Both the position numbers and the translations under genes were made by a program. Source: an uncultured Acetatifactor sp. (lineage in GTDB: Bacteria > Bacillota > Clostridia > Lachnospirales > Lachnospiraceae). From it: a DNA stretch of 64,000 nucleotides. The stretch spans positions 1-64,000 of the forward strand of contig CAJUCT010000011.1 in assembly GCA_910585015.1 (NCBI GenBank), written 5' to 3'. The notes under the pieces are model-generated. The model made no database searches and was not told where the DNA came from. It saw only the letters and a list, made by a program, of their open reading frames with translations. Below, piece after piece: positions 1 to 9,005 of the stretch (the first letter of the stretch is position 1; every line of letters starts with the position of its first letter).

Positions 1-72
1 ATAGGGGTAGTCTGCGCTTTTTTAGCTAAAACAAAGGTTAGGTTTCACAGTAAAATAAGGAGATAAGAAAAT

Positions 73-984
73 ATGAGAAAAGCAATTGTGATATTGACAG
101 GCACAGCCCTTATCATAGGAGTTATTGTCACGGGGACCTACGGACTCTCTAAGGAGGATCTTGCCATCTACCAAAGGGCAGTGGCCCTGGAGGAACAGGG
201 CGGCAATATAGGTTTTGCGGGATTTGCCCTCACGGATTACCCCGTGGCGTTTTATGACGGCGATCAGGACTATGTGCTTGTGTGGGAGGAGGACGGCTAC
301 AGCATAGAGAAGCGGAAGGCAGTCATCAATTTCATTGCCGCCACCGCCTACCCTGTAGACGATCACTATGAGGTACTTACGCCCACCATACAAAAGATGT
401 CCTCACTGCTGAACATGATGAGCATGGGCGGTATGGAGTATGGAGAGGAGGAACATATCGCAACACTCTGGCATGAGGCATTTCATTGCTACCAGAGCAC
501 CTTTTTCCCGGATAACGTAAACGCCATCTGCCCCGCCGAGGTGGATGAGGGCATCATTGCGGGGGAGGCTGACACCAATCCTCAGGCGGTATCCCTGTTC
601 CGGCAGCAGGCCCAACTGCTGGAGGAGGCGGTGAAAGCGGAGGATGTTGACAAGATAAAGGAATGTATCGTAAAATACAAGGAACTCGACGAGGAGAGAA
701 AGATGCTGCTTCCCGGGGAAGTCATTGCCTTGGAGGATTATTACACCAGGGTGGAGGGAACAGCCCGCTATGTAGAGGCAAGTGTTTATAAAATGCTGGT
801 TCCCGAACAGTTTGACAGCGCTTATATGGATGTTATCAGCGAGTATGGAGGCGGATCCACGAAATATTACAAGGTGGGCATGGCCCAGTGTATGATTCTG
901 GACACACTGGATCCCCACTGGAAAAACGGATTTGACTTCTCGGAACCGGTAATTGATTTGATTTATGCAAGGCTGAATGTCTAA
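73..984 (+). CDS. Membrane-anchored gluzincin-like metallopeptidase (putative)
   Basis: The 303-residue protein starts with an uncleaved-signal or membrane-anchor type segment (residues 4-24), so the rest probably lies outside the membrane. HEAFH at residues 134-138 is a classic HExxH zinc motif. Glu228 in a VEGTARYVE context about 90 residues later is a good third zinc ligand, as in gluzincins. I do not recognise the precise family. An AAGGAG ribosome binding site sits 9-10 bases before the ATG. The gene is followed by a hairpin with a short U-rich tail (1007-1041), so it may be transcribed alone, although a two-component system follows only 75 bases later on the same strand. Catalytic activity is inferred from the motif; substrate unknown. 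Confidence 0.6.
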   Translation: MRKAIVILTGTALIIGVIVTGTYGLSKEDLAIYQRAVALEEQGGNIGFAGFALTDYPVAFYDGDQDYVLVWEEDGYSIEKRKAVINFIAATAYPVDDHYEVLTPTIQKMSSLLNMMSMGGMEYGEEEHIATLWHEAFHCYQSTFFPDNVNAICPAEVDEGIIAGEADTNPQAVSLFRQQAQLLEEAVKAEDVDKIKECIVKYKELDEERKMLLPGEVIALEDYYTRVEGTARYVEASVYKMLVPEQFDSAYMDVISEYGGGSTKYYKVGMAQCMILDTLDPHWKNGFDFSEPVIDLIYARLNV

Positions 985-1006
985 GGAACTGGTACACTTT
1001 CATAGT

Positions 1007-1041
1007 AAACGGCATAACAAATTTCCAATGCCGTTTATTAT
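1007..1041 (+). terminator. Hairpin between protease-like gene and response regulator
   Basis: A 9-bp perfect stem (AAACGGCAT paired with ATGCCGTTT, 12-base loop) is followed by ATTAT. It lies directly before the response regulator's ribosome binding site, so it may act as a terminator or as a partial attenuator between the two genes. The tail is weak, so full termination is uncertain. Confidence 0.5.
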
Positions 1042-1059
1042 ATATCGGAGGAAACGGGC

Positions 1060-1755
1060 ATGGAGTACAAGGTGCTTGCGGCGGATGATGAGACGGAGCT
1101 TCTGGACGCTCTGGAACTCTACACCGAGACGGAAAACATCAGACTGATCAAGGCGGACAACGGCATTACCGCCCTGGAGTTGTTTAAAACAGAAAAGCCC
1201 CATCTGGTCCTGCTGGATATCATGATGCCGGGGCTGGATGGCTTTGCCGTACTGAAGCGGATTCGGACGGAGAGCCATGTACCCGCCATTATGTTCACCG
1301 CCAGAGGAGAGGATTATGACAAGATTCTGGGGCTTGAACTGGGCGCGGACGACTATATCACCAAGCCCTACAACCCCATGGTGGTGGTGGCGAGGATCAA
1401 GGCGCAGCTTCGCCGCAGTTACGATTACAGAGAGAGCGGTCCCGGCGCCGAAGAGGAACTTCGATGCTTTGACATTGTTCTCAACCGCTCTGAGGGCATG
1501 GTCACAAAAGGGGGCAGCCCAGTGGAACTCACCAGGACGGAATTTCTGATACTGGAACTGTTTATGCGAAACAGGGGCCGGATTTTCACCAAGCAGCAGA
1601 TTTTTGACTATGCCTGGGACAGCGGCTATATTGCCGATGACAACACGATTATGGTACACATCAGCAACCTCCGCTCCAAAATCGAGGATAATCCCAGAGC
1701 GCCCAGGATACTTAAAACCATAAAGGGACTGGGTTACAAGCTGGAGAAGGAGTGA
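1060..1755 (+). CDS. OmpR/PhoB-family response regulator
   Basis: This 231-residue protein has an N-terminal receiver domain (about 1-120) with phospho-acceptor Asp53 in LVLLDIMMPG and the conserved Lys101 of YITKPY, followed by a winged-helix DNA-binding domain (about 135-230) ending in the typical IKGLGYKLE strand. It should bind DNA when phosphorylated by the histidine kinase encoded 4 bases downstream. Its targets are not evident; the adjacent protease-like gene is a candidate. The GGAGG site upstream of the ATG fits this start. Confidence 0.93.
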   Translation: MEYKVLAADDETELLDALELYTETENIRLIKADNGITALELFKTEKPHLVLLDIMMPGLDGFAVLKRIRTESHVPAIMFTARGEDYDKILGLELGADDYITKPYNPMVVVARIKAQLRRSYDYRESGPGAEEELRCFDIVLNRSEGMVTKGGSPVELTRTEFLILELFMRNRGRIFTKQQIFDYAWDSGYIADDNTIMVHISNLRSKIEDNPRAPRILKTIKGLGYKLEKE

Positions 1756-1759
1756 AGTC

Positions 1760-3178
1760 TTGAGACTGAAGAAAAGTATCTTTACCAAGCTGATGGGCAG
1801 CTTTATCCTGTATGTTGTGATTTTGTTTTTCACGTTTGCCGTGTATCTTCTGCTGGAGGCAGTGCTCATCGGGGAGGGAAACCCTGCCAATCTCTATCCC
1901 TATCAGATTATTGACGAGAACGGGAATGTGGCAGGCATTGAAATCTTAGAGAAGATGGGGGGCTGGGTGGAGGAGTTGGAAGAAGGCGGACGGGAGGGAA
2001 TGGTATCTGCATCAGGGACGGATCAGGGCGGATCTTATCATGTGATCCGGATATATGGGGAGAAAAAGAATGACAGCCATATTTATTCCGCCCAGGATCT
2101 GTTGGAGCTTACAGCCCCCTATGGGGAGACGGCGTATATTGGTTTCTTCGTACAGCCCGAAAACAGCCCCCAAAAATTTCTCTGCTTTTACGACAGGGCA
2201 GTTATGCAGGTCAGCGCGACGGTGAATTTGAATTATGTGGAGGACTATGGCATCCCCGATATTTTTATCCTGTTTTTTCCCAGCGCCCTTCTGGAGATCC
2301 TGCTGATCAGTCTTTACCTGAAGAGAAAAATCAAAAACCCCCTGGACAGAATCATGGCGGGAATGGAGGATCTGAAATCCGGCAACACCGGGGCCAGAAT
2401 AGACATCAAAACCGAGGCCGAGTTTGAAAAAATCGTTGACACTTTCAATCTGATGGCGCAGCAGCTGGAGGACGAGAAAGCCCAAAAGGAACTTCTGATA
2501 CGGAAGAAAAATCAGATGCTGCTGGAACTGTCCCATGATATCAGAACGCCCGTTGCGACCATAAAAAGCTATGCGAATGCTCTGGAGGCGGGGCTTGTGC
2601 CGGAGGAGAGGATAGAGAGCGTCTACCGCACCATTGACCGCAAGGCGGACAGGGTGGAAAAGTTGTCCGGCGATATGTTCATGATGTTGAAAATGGACAA
2701 TCCCGACTATGAACTGCGCATGGAGACCGTAAATCTATGTGAACTTTTGCGCCAGCTCTGCGTGGAATACTATGACGAGATCACGGAGGCGGGATTTGAC
2801 TTTGTGATAGACATTCCCGACAGGGAGATCCCGGTTTCGGCGGATGTGGATCTTCTTTCAAGAGTCATATCCAATCTGCTTTCCAACGCATTGAGATACA
2901 ATAAGTCGGGAAAAGTTATCGCGGTGTCGATGTCCGGTGAAAGCGGGAAAGCGGTCCTGTCGGTCTCGGATGACGGAGAAGAGGTTGACAGAGCCTTTGC
3001 CGGACAGATGTTTCACGCTTTCTCCCGGGGGGATTTTTCCAGGAAAACCGACGGCGGCACCGGGCTGGGACTGGCGATCTCCAGGATTATTATGGAAAAG
3101 CACGGCGGGAGCATAGGATACTGCCGCAGAGACGGGAAAAACGTGTTTGCGGCAATGCTGCCGGCAGAGAAATTTTAA
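1760..3178 (+). CDS. Sensor histidine kinase
   Basis: The start is TTG, chosen because AAGGAG lies 7 bases upstream; the gene begins 4 bases after the response regulator, so the two are co-translated. The 472-residue protein has a first membrane helix (about 8-35), an extracytoplasmic sensor region of about 130 residues, a second helix (about 167-188), a HAMP linker, a HisKA domain with phospho-His near residue 258 (LSHDIRTP) and a HATPase_c domain with N box (NLLSNALRYN, about 371) and G box (GTGLGLAIS, about 434). The glycine-rich F/G1 region reads DDGEEVD, slightly unlike the usual DNGxG. The ligand sensed cannot be read from the sequence. Confidence 0.92.
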   Translation: MRLKKSIFTKLMGSFILYVVILFFTFAVYLLLEAVLIGEGNPANLYPYQIIDENGNVAGIEILEKMGGWVEELEEGGREGMVSASGTDQGGSYHVIRIYGEKKNDSHIYSAQDLLELTAPYGETAYIGFFVQPENSPQKFLCFYDRAVMQVSATVNLNYVEDYGIPDIFILFFPSALLEILLISLYLKRKIKNPLDRIMAGMEDLKSGNTGARIDIKTEAEFEKIVDTFNLMAQQLEDEKAQKELLIRKKNQMLLELSHDIRTPVATIKSYANALEAGLVPEERIESVYRTIDRKADRVEKLSGDMFMMLKMDNPDYELRMETVNLCELLRQLCVEYYDEITEAGFDFVIDIPDREIPVSADVDLLSRVISNLLSNALRYNKSGKVIAVSMSGESGKAVLSVSDDGEEVDRAFAGQMFHAFSRGDFSRKTDGGTGLGLAISRIIMEKHGGSIGYCRRDGKNVFAAMLPAEKF

Positions 3179-3314
3179 TTATATAATAATCTTTTATCCC
3201 TTATAAGCAGTCATTTATGGAATACGGTGGATTAGACGTTCCTCATTTTGTATGCTCAGAGCAGCAGGTTGTATATCCGCTGTGCCGCGCGGTATTGCCG
3301 GTCCCATAATCTCG

Positions 3315-3710
3315 ATGACACAAAACCACACTAATGGGGAAAGAAGGGGTAAATGTTATGGATCGAAGAAATCTGAGATTCCGGTGGAGGTATTGACGGA
3401 AATTTGTAACTGTGATGAGGCGCGCTTGGATGAGGAGTACAATAAGACATGGAACTGTCTGATGCTGCCCACAGACGGATCAGGAGAATTTGTTCACAGC
3501 GGAAGTCATCCCAATTATAGCCGGTTTATAAGATGGAAAATAGATGATGTCTGTCAAGGAAATATCACGCTTGACGGCATCAAGGCAGTGGCGGCGATAA
3601 TCCGTACTTTCTGCGAGGAAAATATGGAAGCTTTTGTGAATATAGAACTCAACGGAAAAATAGATGATTTTGAGACGTATGCGCGGACGGTAGAGCAGTC
3701 CTATAGTTAG
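3315..3710 (+). CDS. Small hypothetical protein; start uncertain, possibly frameshifted
   Basis: The convincing part begins around EIPVEVLTEIC and runs about 108 residues to the stop; it is acidic and soluble-looking. I do not recognise the family. The in-frame ATG at 3315 has no good ribosome binding site. A well-placed AAGAAGGGG site and ATG at 3358 are in another frame and hit a stop after 12 codons. Restoring one A in the short A tract near 3369 would join that start to the ORF (MDRRKSEIPVEV). The gene may therefore carry a one-base deletion, or may start elsewhere; the C-terminal part is the secure portion. Confidence 0.5.
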   Translation: MTQNHTNGERRGKCYGSKKSEIPVEVLTEICNCDEARLDEEYNKTWNCLMLPTDGSGEFVHSGSHPNYSRFIRWKIDDVCQGNITLDGIKAVAAIIRTFCEENMEAFVNIELNGKIDDFETYARTVEQSYS

Positions 3711-3747
3711 CGGTAAAAATGGGATGGCAGAGCGGGAATACAATTTG

Positions 3748-3886
3748 CGGGCGGTTATTCCATAGGGGATAACCGCCTGAAATACGCAATCAACTCGGCA
3801 CTCCACAGGCAGAACTCCCTCCGCCGGGGATGCCCCGGCATTCCGAAAGACAGTTCTGCCTCGAAGCTGTTCTTTCGGAATGGAAA
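3748..3886. repeat. Cluster of inverted repeats between convergent genes
   Basis: The gap between the hypothetical gene (+) and valS (-) holds several stems. GGCGGTTAT/ATAACCGCC lies at 3750-3777, a GCCGGGG/CCCCGGC hairpin near 3821-3840, and nested arms GGCAGAACT/AGTTCTGCC and ATTCCGAAAGA/TCTTTCGGAAT to 3881. No clear U tract follows, so this is probably a mosaic of small palindromic repeats that may also serve as a two-way terminator. Confidence 0.45.
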
Positions 3887-3916
3887 TCCTCAGTCGATCC
3901 GATTCTGTAATTCTCT

Positions 3917-6349
3917 TTACAACTGGGGCTGACTTTGAAGCACAATCCTCCCGGCTCCGGTACAGGCCATGATATCTCCCAGGGATTTTTCGTAAAACCC
4001 TCTTAGACCCATCGGGCAGGAGATAAGCAGCTTTGGGATGGGTTCCTTCATGGACAGCTGTTTCTCCGACTTTTCCTTGCGCACCTGGGCGATGACGCCC
4101 TCCAGATGGGTCCCGAAGGCAAGAATATCCTCCTGTGTGTCCCCAGTGGTCCACAGTGTCTGGTGCAGGGAAAGTTCCTTCTCATGGGCTTTGTAAAAAT
4201 CCTGATAAATATACTCCGTCATATAGGGGGTGTAGATGGCGTACAGCTTCAGTATTCCCAGAAGGCCATAGTAAACCCCGATCTGGCCGGAAGTTCTCTG
4301 TGAGGCACCATGCTTTTCGGGCTGGTACAGCCTTTCCTTTACAATCTCGATATAGTAGTCGCAGAAGTCCCTCCAGAACAGATTGTCAATCTCGTGCCGG
4401 GCCTGACCGATCTCGTAGTCCTCCAGCAGCTTGGCGGCCTTTTGGGTGGTCTCATTAACCCGCTGCAGAATCCATCTGTCCACAGGCAGCAGTTCGGACT
4501 GGTCATACCGGGCGGGCTTTGTGAAATCCTCCAGCTGTAAAATAGCGAACCTGGCGGCATTGTACAGCTTGTGGAGGAAGCGTTTGGAGATCTTCAGCTC
4601 CTCCTCGCTGAAAAAGGTGTCCGTGCCCAGTTTGCTGCCTGCCGCCCAATAGCGTATGGCATCGGCGGAGTGGGTCTCGATCAAAGCCATGGGGGAACTG
4701 CCGGCGTTGCCTTTGGACTTGCTGATCTTTTCGCCGGGTTTTGCCAGCACATAGCCGCTGATCATAATGTCCCGCCAAGGGATCCGCCCTGTGTGGTACA
4801 GGCTCTTTACAATGGTATAAAATGCCCAGGTGCGGATGATCTCATGGGCCTGGGATCTCATGCTCATGGGAAGGAACCGGGAGGTTTCATCGGAGGACGA
4901 AGCCCCGGATAAATCTTTACGAGTACCTTCGTTAGTATTCGCTTTTTCCCAGGCTGCTGCGTTGATCAGCGGGGTTACGGAGGAGGTGGCCCAGGTGTCA
5001 AAGACTGCCTCCTCCGGCACGAAGCTGTCGCAGCCGCAGGCACAGGGGCCCAGGGGCCGGGTTTCCAGGGGATTTACAGGCAGTTGGGACTTTTCGGCAA
5101 AGACGGGCTGCTGACAGTCCCGGCAGTACCAGACCGGAAAGGGGACTCCAAAATATCTCTGCCGGGAGATACACCAGTCCCATTTCAGATTTTCCACCCA
5201 TATTCGGTAGCGGTTCTTCATATGCTCCGGGTGCCAGCGTATTTCGTCGGCGGCTTGCAGAAAGCGTTCCTTTTCGGACAGCACGTCAATATACCACTGC
5301 CTGGAGGGAATAAATTCCACATCCTTTCCGCAGCGCTCGTGGATGGCGACCATATGGCAGAGAGTCTCTTGTTTTTCCAGAAGCTCTTTCTCCTGTAAAA
5401 GGCCAATAATGTGAGCCCTGGCTTCCTTGACCCTCATGCCGCCGATAAAAGGTATATCCTCCTGGATCCTGCCGTCCGGCAGGATGATTTTTTTGTAGGG
5501 CAGATTGTGTTTCTGGCACCACTCCATGTCGGCGGAGTCCCCGAAGGTGGCGCACATGACGGCGCCGGTTCCCTTGTCCATGCCCACTGTCTCTTCTGCC
5601 AGAACGGGGATTCGGAAGCCATACAGGGGAACCGTGGCCTGCTGCCCCACATAACTCTGATATCTGGAATCCTGTGGGTGGACAAAAACGCACACACAGC
5701 CCGCCAGCAGTTCCGGCCTGGTGGTGGCGATGGGCAGGTTCCCCAGAGGCGTTTCAAAGGACAGATAGTTGAAGGCGGTCTCGCACTCCTTTGTCTCCAG
5801 CTCCGCCTGGGCGATGGAGGTCCGGCACTCCGTACACCACAGCACGGGGGACTCCTTCATATAGGCTTTATGACTTTTGGCCAGTTCGATGAAGGATTCC
5901 TGGGATATTTTCTGGGTCTGGTCAGATATGGTTTGGTATTGCAGGCTCCAGTCCACGCTGAAGCCCAGCCGCTGCCACAGCCTGCGGAATTCCTCCTCGT
6001 AGCGGTCCACGGTTTCCAGGCATTTTTCCCGGAAGGCGCTTCTGGGCAGCATATGTGCCCGTATTTTCCCGTCCCTTTCCACCAGGCGCTCCGTGGGCAG
6101 GCCGTTGTCGTCGAAGCCGAAAGGATAGAACACGTCATAGCCCTGCATCCGCTTAAACCTGGCGATCATCTCCGCCTGGGTGTAGGAAAACACATGACCG
6201 ATGTGCAGCTTTCCGCTCACTGTTGGGGGCGGGGTGTCGATGGAGAAGATGGGCCCTCTTTTTCCATGCCCGTACTTGTAGATGCCCTGATGAGCCCACA
6301 TCTGTTCCAATTCGTTCTCGATTTTCTGAAAGTCATACTTCTGATCCAT
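3917..6349 (-). CDS. valS: Valyl-tRNA synthetase, archaeal-type
   Basis: This class I aminoacyl-tRNA synthetase of 810 residues charges tRNA-Val. The signature HIGH motif appears as KLHIGH within PPPTVSGKLHIGH near residue 48, and the KMSKS loop as KISKSKGN in the second half. The CP1 editing insertion is recognisable (ATTRPELLAG, then GTGAVMCATFGD). The chain ends soon after the anticodon-binding helices and lacks the long C-terminal coiled coil of the usual ~880-residue bacterial enzyme. Together with the VSGKLHIGHVFSYTQAE block, this matches the archaeal/Rickettsia-type ValRS. An AGGAGG site precedes the ATG, and a T-box leader lies upstream, so expression should rise when tRNA-Val is uncharged. 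Whether a second, bacterial-type ValS exists cannot be seen here. Confidence 0.9.
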   Translation of the reverse strand: MDQKYDFQKIENELEQMWAHQGIYKYGHGKRGPIFSIDTPPPTVSGKLHIGHVFSYTQAEMIARFKRMQGYDVFYPFGFDDNGLPTERLVERDGKIRAHMLPRSAFREKCLETVDRYEEEFRRLWQRLGFSVDWSLQYQTISDQTQKISQESFIELAKSHKAYMKESPVLWCTECRTSIAQAELETKECETAFNYLSFETPLGNLPIATTRPELLAGCVCVFVHPQDSRYQSYVGQQATVPLYGFRIPVLAEETVGMDKGTGAVMCATFGDSADMEWCQKHNLPYKKIILPDGRIQEDIPFIGGMRVKEARAHIIGLLQEKELLEKQETLCHMVAIHERCGKDVEFIPSRQWYIDVLSEKERFLQAADEIRWHPEHMKNRYRIWVENLKWDWCISRQRYFGVPFPVWYCRDCQQPVFAEKSQLPVNPLETRPLGPCACGCDSFVPEEAVFDTWATSSVTPLINAAAWEKANTNEGTRKDLSGASSSDETSRFLPMSMRSQAHEIIRTWAFYTIVKSLYHTGRIPWRDIMISGYVLAKPGEKISKSKGNAGSSPMALIETHSADAIRYWAAGSKLGTDTFFSEEELKISKRFLHKLYNAARFAILQLEDFTKPARYDQSELLPVDRWILQRVNETTQKAAKLLEDYEIGQARHEIDNLFWRDFCDYYIEIVKERLYQPEKHGASQRTSGQIGVYYGLLGILKLYAIYTPYMTEYIYQDFYKAHEKELSLHQTLWTTGDTQEDILAFGTHLEGVIAQVRKEKSEKQLSMKEPIPKLLISCPMGLRGFYEKSLGDIMACTGAGRIVLQSQPQL

Positions 6350-6385
6350 ATGGATACCTCCTGTAAAATATTATTTACAAAACAG

Positions 6386-6420
6386 ACAAAAAAATCGCCC
6401 TAAGCCAACGCTTAGGGCGA
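6386..6420 (-). terminator. T-box-controlled terminator of valS
   Basis: A 10-bp perfect stem (TCGCCCTAAG/CTTAGGGCGA, 6-base loop) is followed, in the minus direction, by a run of seven U residues. The antiterminator formed with the T-box sequence just upstream would compete with this stem. Confidence 0.88.
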
Positions 6421-6728
6421 ACAACATGTCCGTGGTACCACCTAAATTCAGAAATACTCTGCACTCATTACAATACGGGAAAATACATCCGCAAGGGACT
6501 CTTCCGATATCGCTTCCCCTGATAACGGTGGGAATCTCCGTTGGAACCTACTAAGCATATCCTGTTCGGCCCAAAGCTCAAAGGTCACTTCCACACGCCC
6601 TTCACGAAAGTTCTCACCAGCCACTTTCTCTCTGTCCATCCGGAAACGTATGTACTTCTCCTCGTCGATGCCTTTTTGTCTGTATTTGCTGGGGCGTGGA
6701 GGCCGTCCGGCGGCTCCATGCCTTGGAT
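6386..6728 (-). promoter_or_regulatory. T-box leader of valS
   Basis: On the minus strand the conserved T-box bulge AGGTGGTACCACGG (6430-6443) is followed by an intrinsic terminator and then valS, the standard order for tRNA-sensing T-box riboswitches. The leader upstream of the T-box contains several potential stems (for example CCAACGG with CCGTT near 6520-6545). I could not fix the specifier codon with certainty, though valine codons occur in the expected stem I region. A short reading frame overlapping this leader is not taken as a gene. Confidence 0.88.
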
Positions 6729-6734
6729 AAAGTC

Positions 6735-6762
6735 ATTATAACATGTATTTTGGCACTGTCAA
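6735..6762 (-). promoter_or_regulatory. Promoter of the valS T-box leader
   Basis: Consensus sigma-A elements on the minus strand: TTGACA (6762-6757), a 16-base spacer and TATAAT (6740-6735). Transcription should begin near 6728. The -35 box overlaps the TGA stop of the upstream glycosyltransferase-like pseudogene, so the two units are packed with no spare DNA. Confidence 0.8.
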
Positions 6763-8182
6763 GGGTTGATTTTAAGGATACTGAAAAATGAAGGAATCTT
6801 CCCTGAGACCAAGAGGCGGATGTTCAGAACCGCCCCCAGAATGATAACCGGCAGTTGGTTATAAAGCTGTCTGTTGTTAGCCTCCCACACCATCAAAAAC
6901 AGGATGATGCCCAGCAGGGACAGGTCGGCAACAGCTTTTACCCCATGTATCTCCCTTTTTTTTATCAGGCGGCGGAGAGTCGTCGCGGCGCCCAGCAGAT
7001 AGACGGTGTAAATGGAAAAAAGTCTTTAGTCCCAAGGTGTCCGCTGGCAAAATTAAATCTGAGTTTTTGGAACAGATGGGACAGATTCCAGAAATCGCTC
7101 CTGTTTTCCCATATGTAACGCAGCGTGTACTGTGTCTTCTCCTGCTTTGTGGGAAGAGTAGTGACATATAAGATATAATCCGGATTGCTGCTCCAGCTTC
7201 CCTCACCCTTCATCCCAAGAGCGATCCAGTTTATGACAGGTTCGGAGGTTTCCTTTGCGGCTTCCCAGAGCGGAAAGCCTTCGGCGTAAAGAGATGTCAA
7301 TCCATACGCGGCGCCTGAGCAGAGAAGGAAGGTCCCCATAAGGCACCACCTTTTCAGAGAAGGGCGGGAAATCCCAAAGATGATGAAACCGGCTATGATG
7401 GGTATCAAAACGGTTATTTTGATGGACATCCCCAGTCCGGTGAAAATTCCGGCCAGAGCCAGCAGCAGACCGCTTTTGAACCGGGAGGCGGCTTCAAGGC
7501 ACAGCTTGAAAAGGGCAAGAGAGATTATGCTCATAACAAAACTCATGCTGTCCGTGTAGAACGCTTGCACATTTGCCCATATAGGCAGGCTGAACACAAA
7601 CATAAAAAGCACCGGAATGCGGTATCGGGCGTGTTCCTCAGCGGTATTTCCGATAAGAATCCCCACACTCCAGACTGCGCCGAGAACCTCCAGCACACTC
7701 AGCAGCAGAACAAAGTAAAACGGATCGCTGAAACGCAGAAATTTCGCGGCGCGGAAAAGAATGCTCAGGTAGAGCATGGGCTTAATGTTATTGGCGTAGG
7801 TTTTGAAGTAAAATTCGTCCGATACAGGCTTTCCCTCGGATATCTCCAGGGCGGCATTCCAGATTTGGGCGTAATCATTATAACCTATGGCGTTTCTATT
7901 GGCAAAACTGACCGCATAGAGCGAGATGCCAAACAGAATAAGTAGCGCCGCGTATAAGAGGGAACTTTGCTTGACTTTTTCATGGGGAATCCTGCCCCAA
8001 AGAAAAAAGGCGCCCAGCAAAAGGATTGTTCCCAGAATAGTCCCAATGGCCATCTGCCATGGAAAAAGATTGTTCTGCGGGCCCGTGATCGACAATACAA
8101 TGATCAGACCTAACAGGATTACCAGTAGTACATATATAAGTGTCAATATAGACAGGCATATCTTATTTGTTATCTTTAGCAT
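6759..8182 (-). pseudogene. Frameshifted GT39-like polytopic membrane glycosyltransferase
   Basis: From the ATG at 8182 (AGGAGG 5 bases upstream) the frame encodes about 388 residues of a polytopic membrane protein with the organisation of PMT/GT39-like glycosyltransferases, which use lipid-linked sugars. The motif region after the first helices (NAIGYNDYAQIWNAALE) resembles the acidic first loop of such enzymes. The reading frame ends at 6965 in an unrelated tail. In the neighbouring frame a clearly hydrophobic, coherent C-terminus of about 80 residues (YTVYLLGAATTLRRLIKK, then LWE/VWEANNRQLYNQLP) continues to a TGA at 6759. Adding one T to the six-T run (minus strand, near 7014-7019) joins both parts. 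It is either a real one-base deletion or a homopolymer sequence error. Confidence 0.7.
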
Positions 8183-8225
8183 TCTGTCCTCCTGGATTTT
8201 GAACTTGATGCTCCTGGCGTCAAGG

Positions 8226-8903
8226 TCATTGGATTTGCGTATCATTTTTCTGCCTGCGGTAGTACCGCTGGTAGGTCCCGTCCTCATAGGAATCCGCCCC
8301 GAACTCCTCATAGATCCACTGCATGATCCAGGAGTTTTCGTCCACGTTCAGATTGCCGAACCAGCAGTCCACAACCACCACATCGGGGAACTTGTCAGGA
8401 TTCTGTTCCCAGTATCTCAATAGCTTTTCGCTGTAGGTGGTTTTAAGGGGTTTGTAAAAAAAGAGCGTGACAGTAGACTTGACGAGCAGACTCACCGTGT
8501 TCAGGTATACGACAAGCCCTGTTGTGGTCCCCAGGGCAGACATCCATATTTTGATAAAAAAGGCCGGCAAAAACGCGGAAGTCTGATGAGGCTCCCACAT
8601 CTGGGAAAACATGTGGTCACCCATGGCCAGACGATAGGACATGGTTATAGCGTATTCCACGTCAACGCTGAAATCCATAAACACTTTTTTGATATTGAGG
8701 AATATAACCCCAAGGATGAGAAGGGCAGTCAGATATTTCTGAAACTTATTTCTACATGCATATCTGGAGTTTGGCTTGGCCAAACTCCGTCTTTGCCTGC
8801 GGTACTTCATTAATATGTATTTGGATGTGTAGCATCCAAACTTTCCTACGGGGTATGAGAATCTGCCTGATCCTGCTTTTTTCTCGGTAACATTTCTCTC
8901 CAT
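8226..8903 (-). pseudogene. Internally deleted membrane glycosyltransferase-like gene
   Basis: The 225-residue product has a basic N-terminal tail, a first helix (about 57-72), the acidic first loop (MDFSVDVEYAITMSYRLA), a PHQTSAFLPAFF segment and a second helix. It then passes abruptly into a soluble C-terminal piece (FPDVVVVDCWFGN, later EEFGADSYEDGTYQRYYRR). In related clostridial membrane glycosyltransferases the first and last of these pieces sit at opposite ends of a protein of about 600 residues, so the central helices appear to be missing. The deletion is in frame, so a product could still be made, but I expect no enzymatic function. GGGAG lies 9 bases before the ATG; the next gene starts 43 bases downstream. 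The deletion claim rests on family knowledge, not an alignment. Confidence 0.5.
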
Positions 8904-9005
8904 AGTAAAATACTCCCTATAGCATATAATGTTTCATAAAGTAGACATTTTGAAACAAATGCCTTATAATGCAGTGAGAGTCAGAGAGCATAGAACTATA
9001 GAGTA

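Noticed and set aside
6448..6639. A 63-codon open frame upstream of valS
   Set aside because: It overlaps the T-box leader exactly; the sequence is explained as structured RNA.
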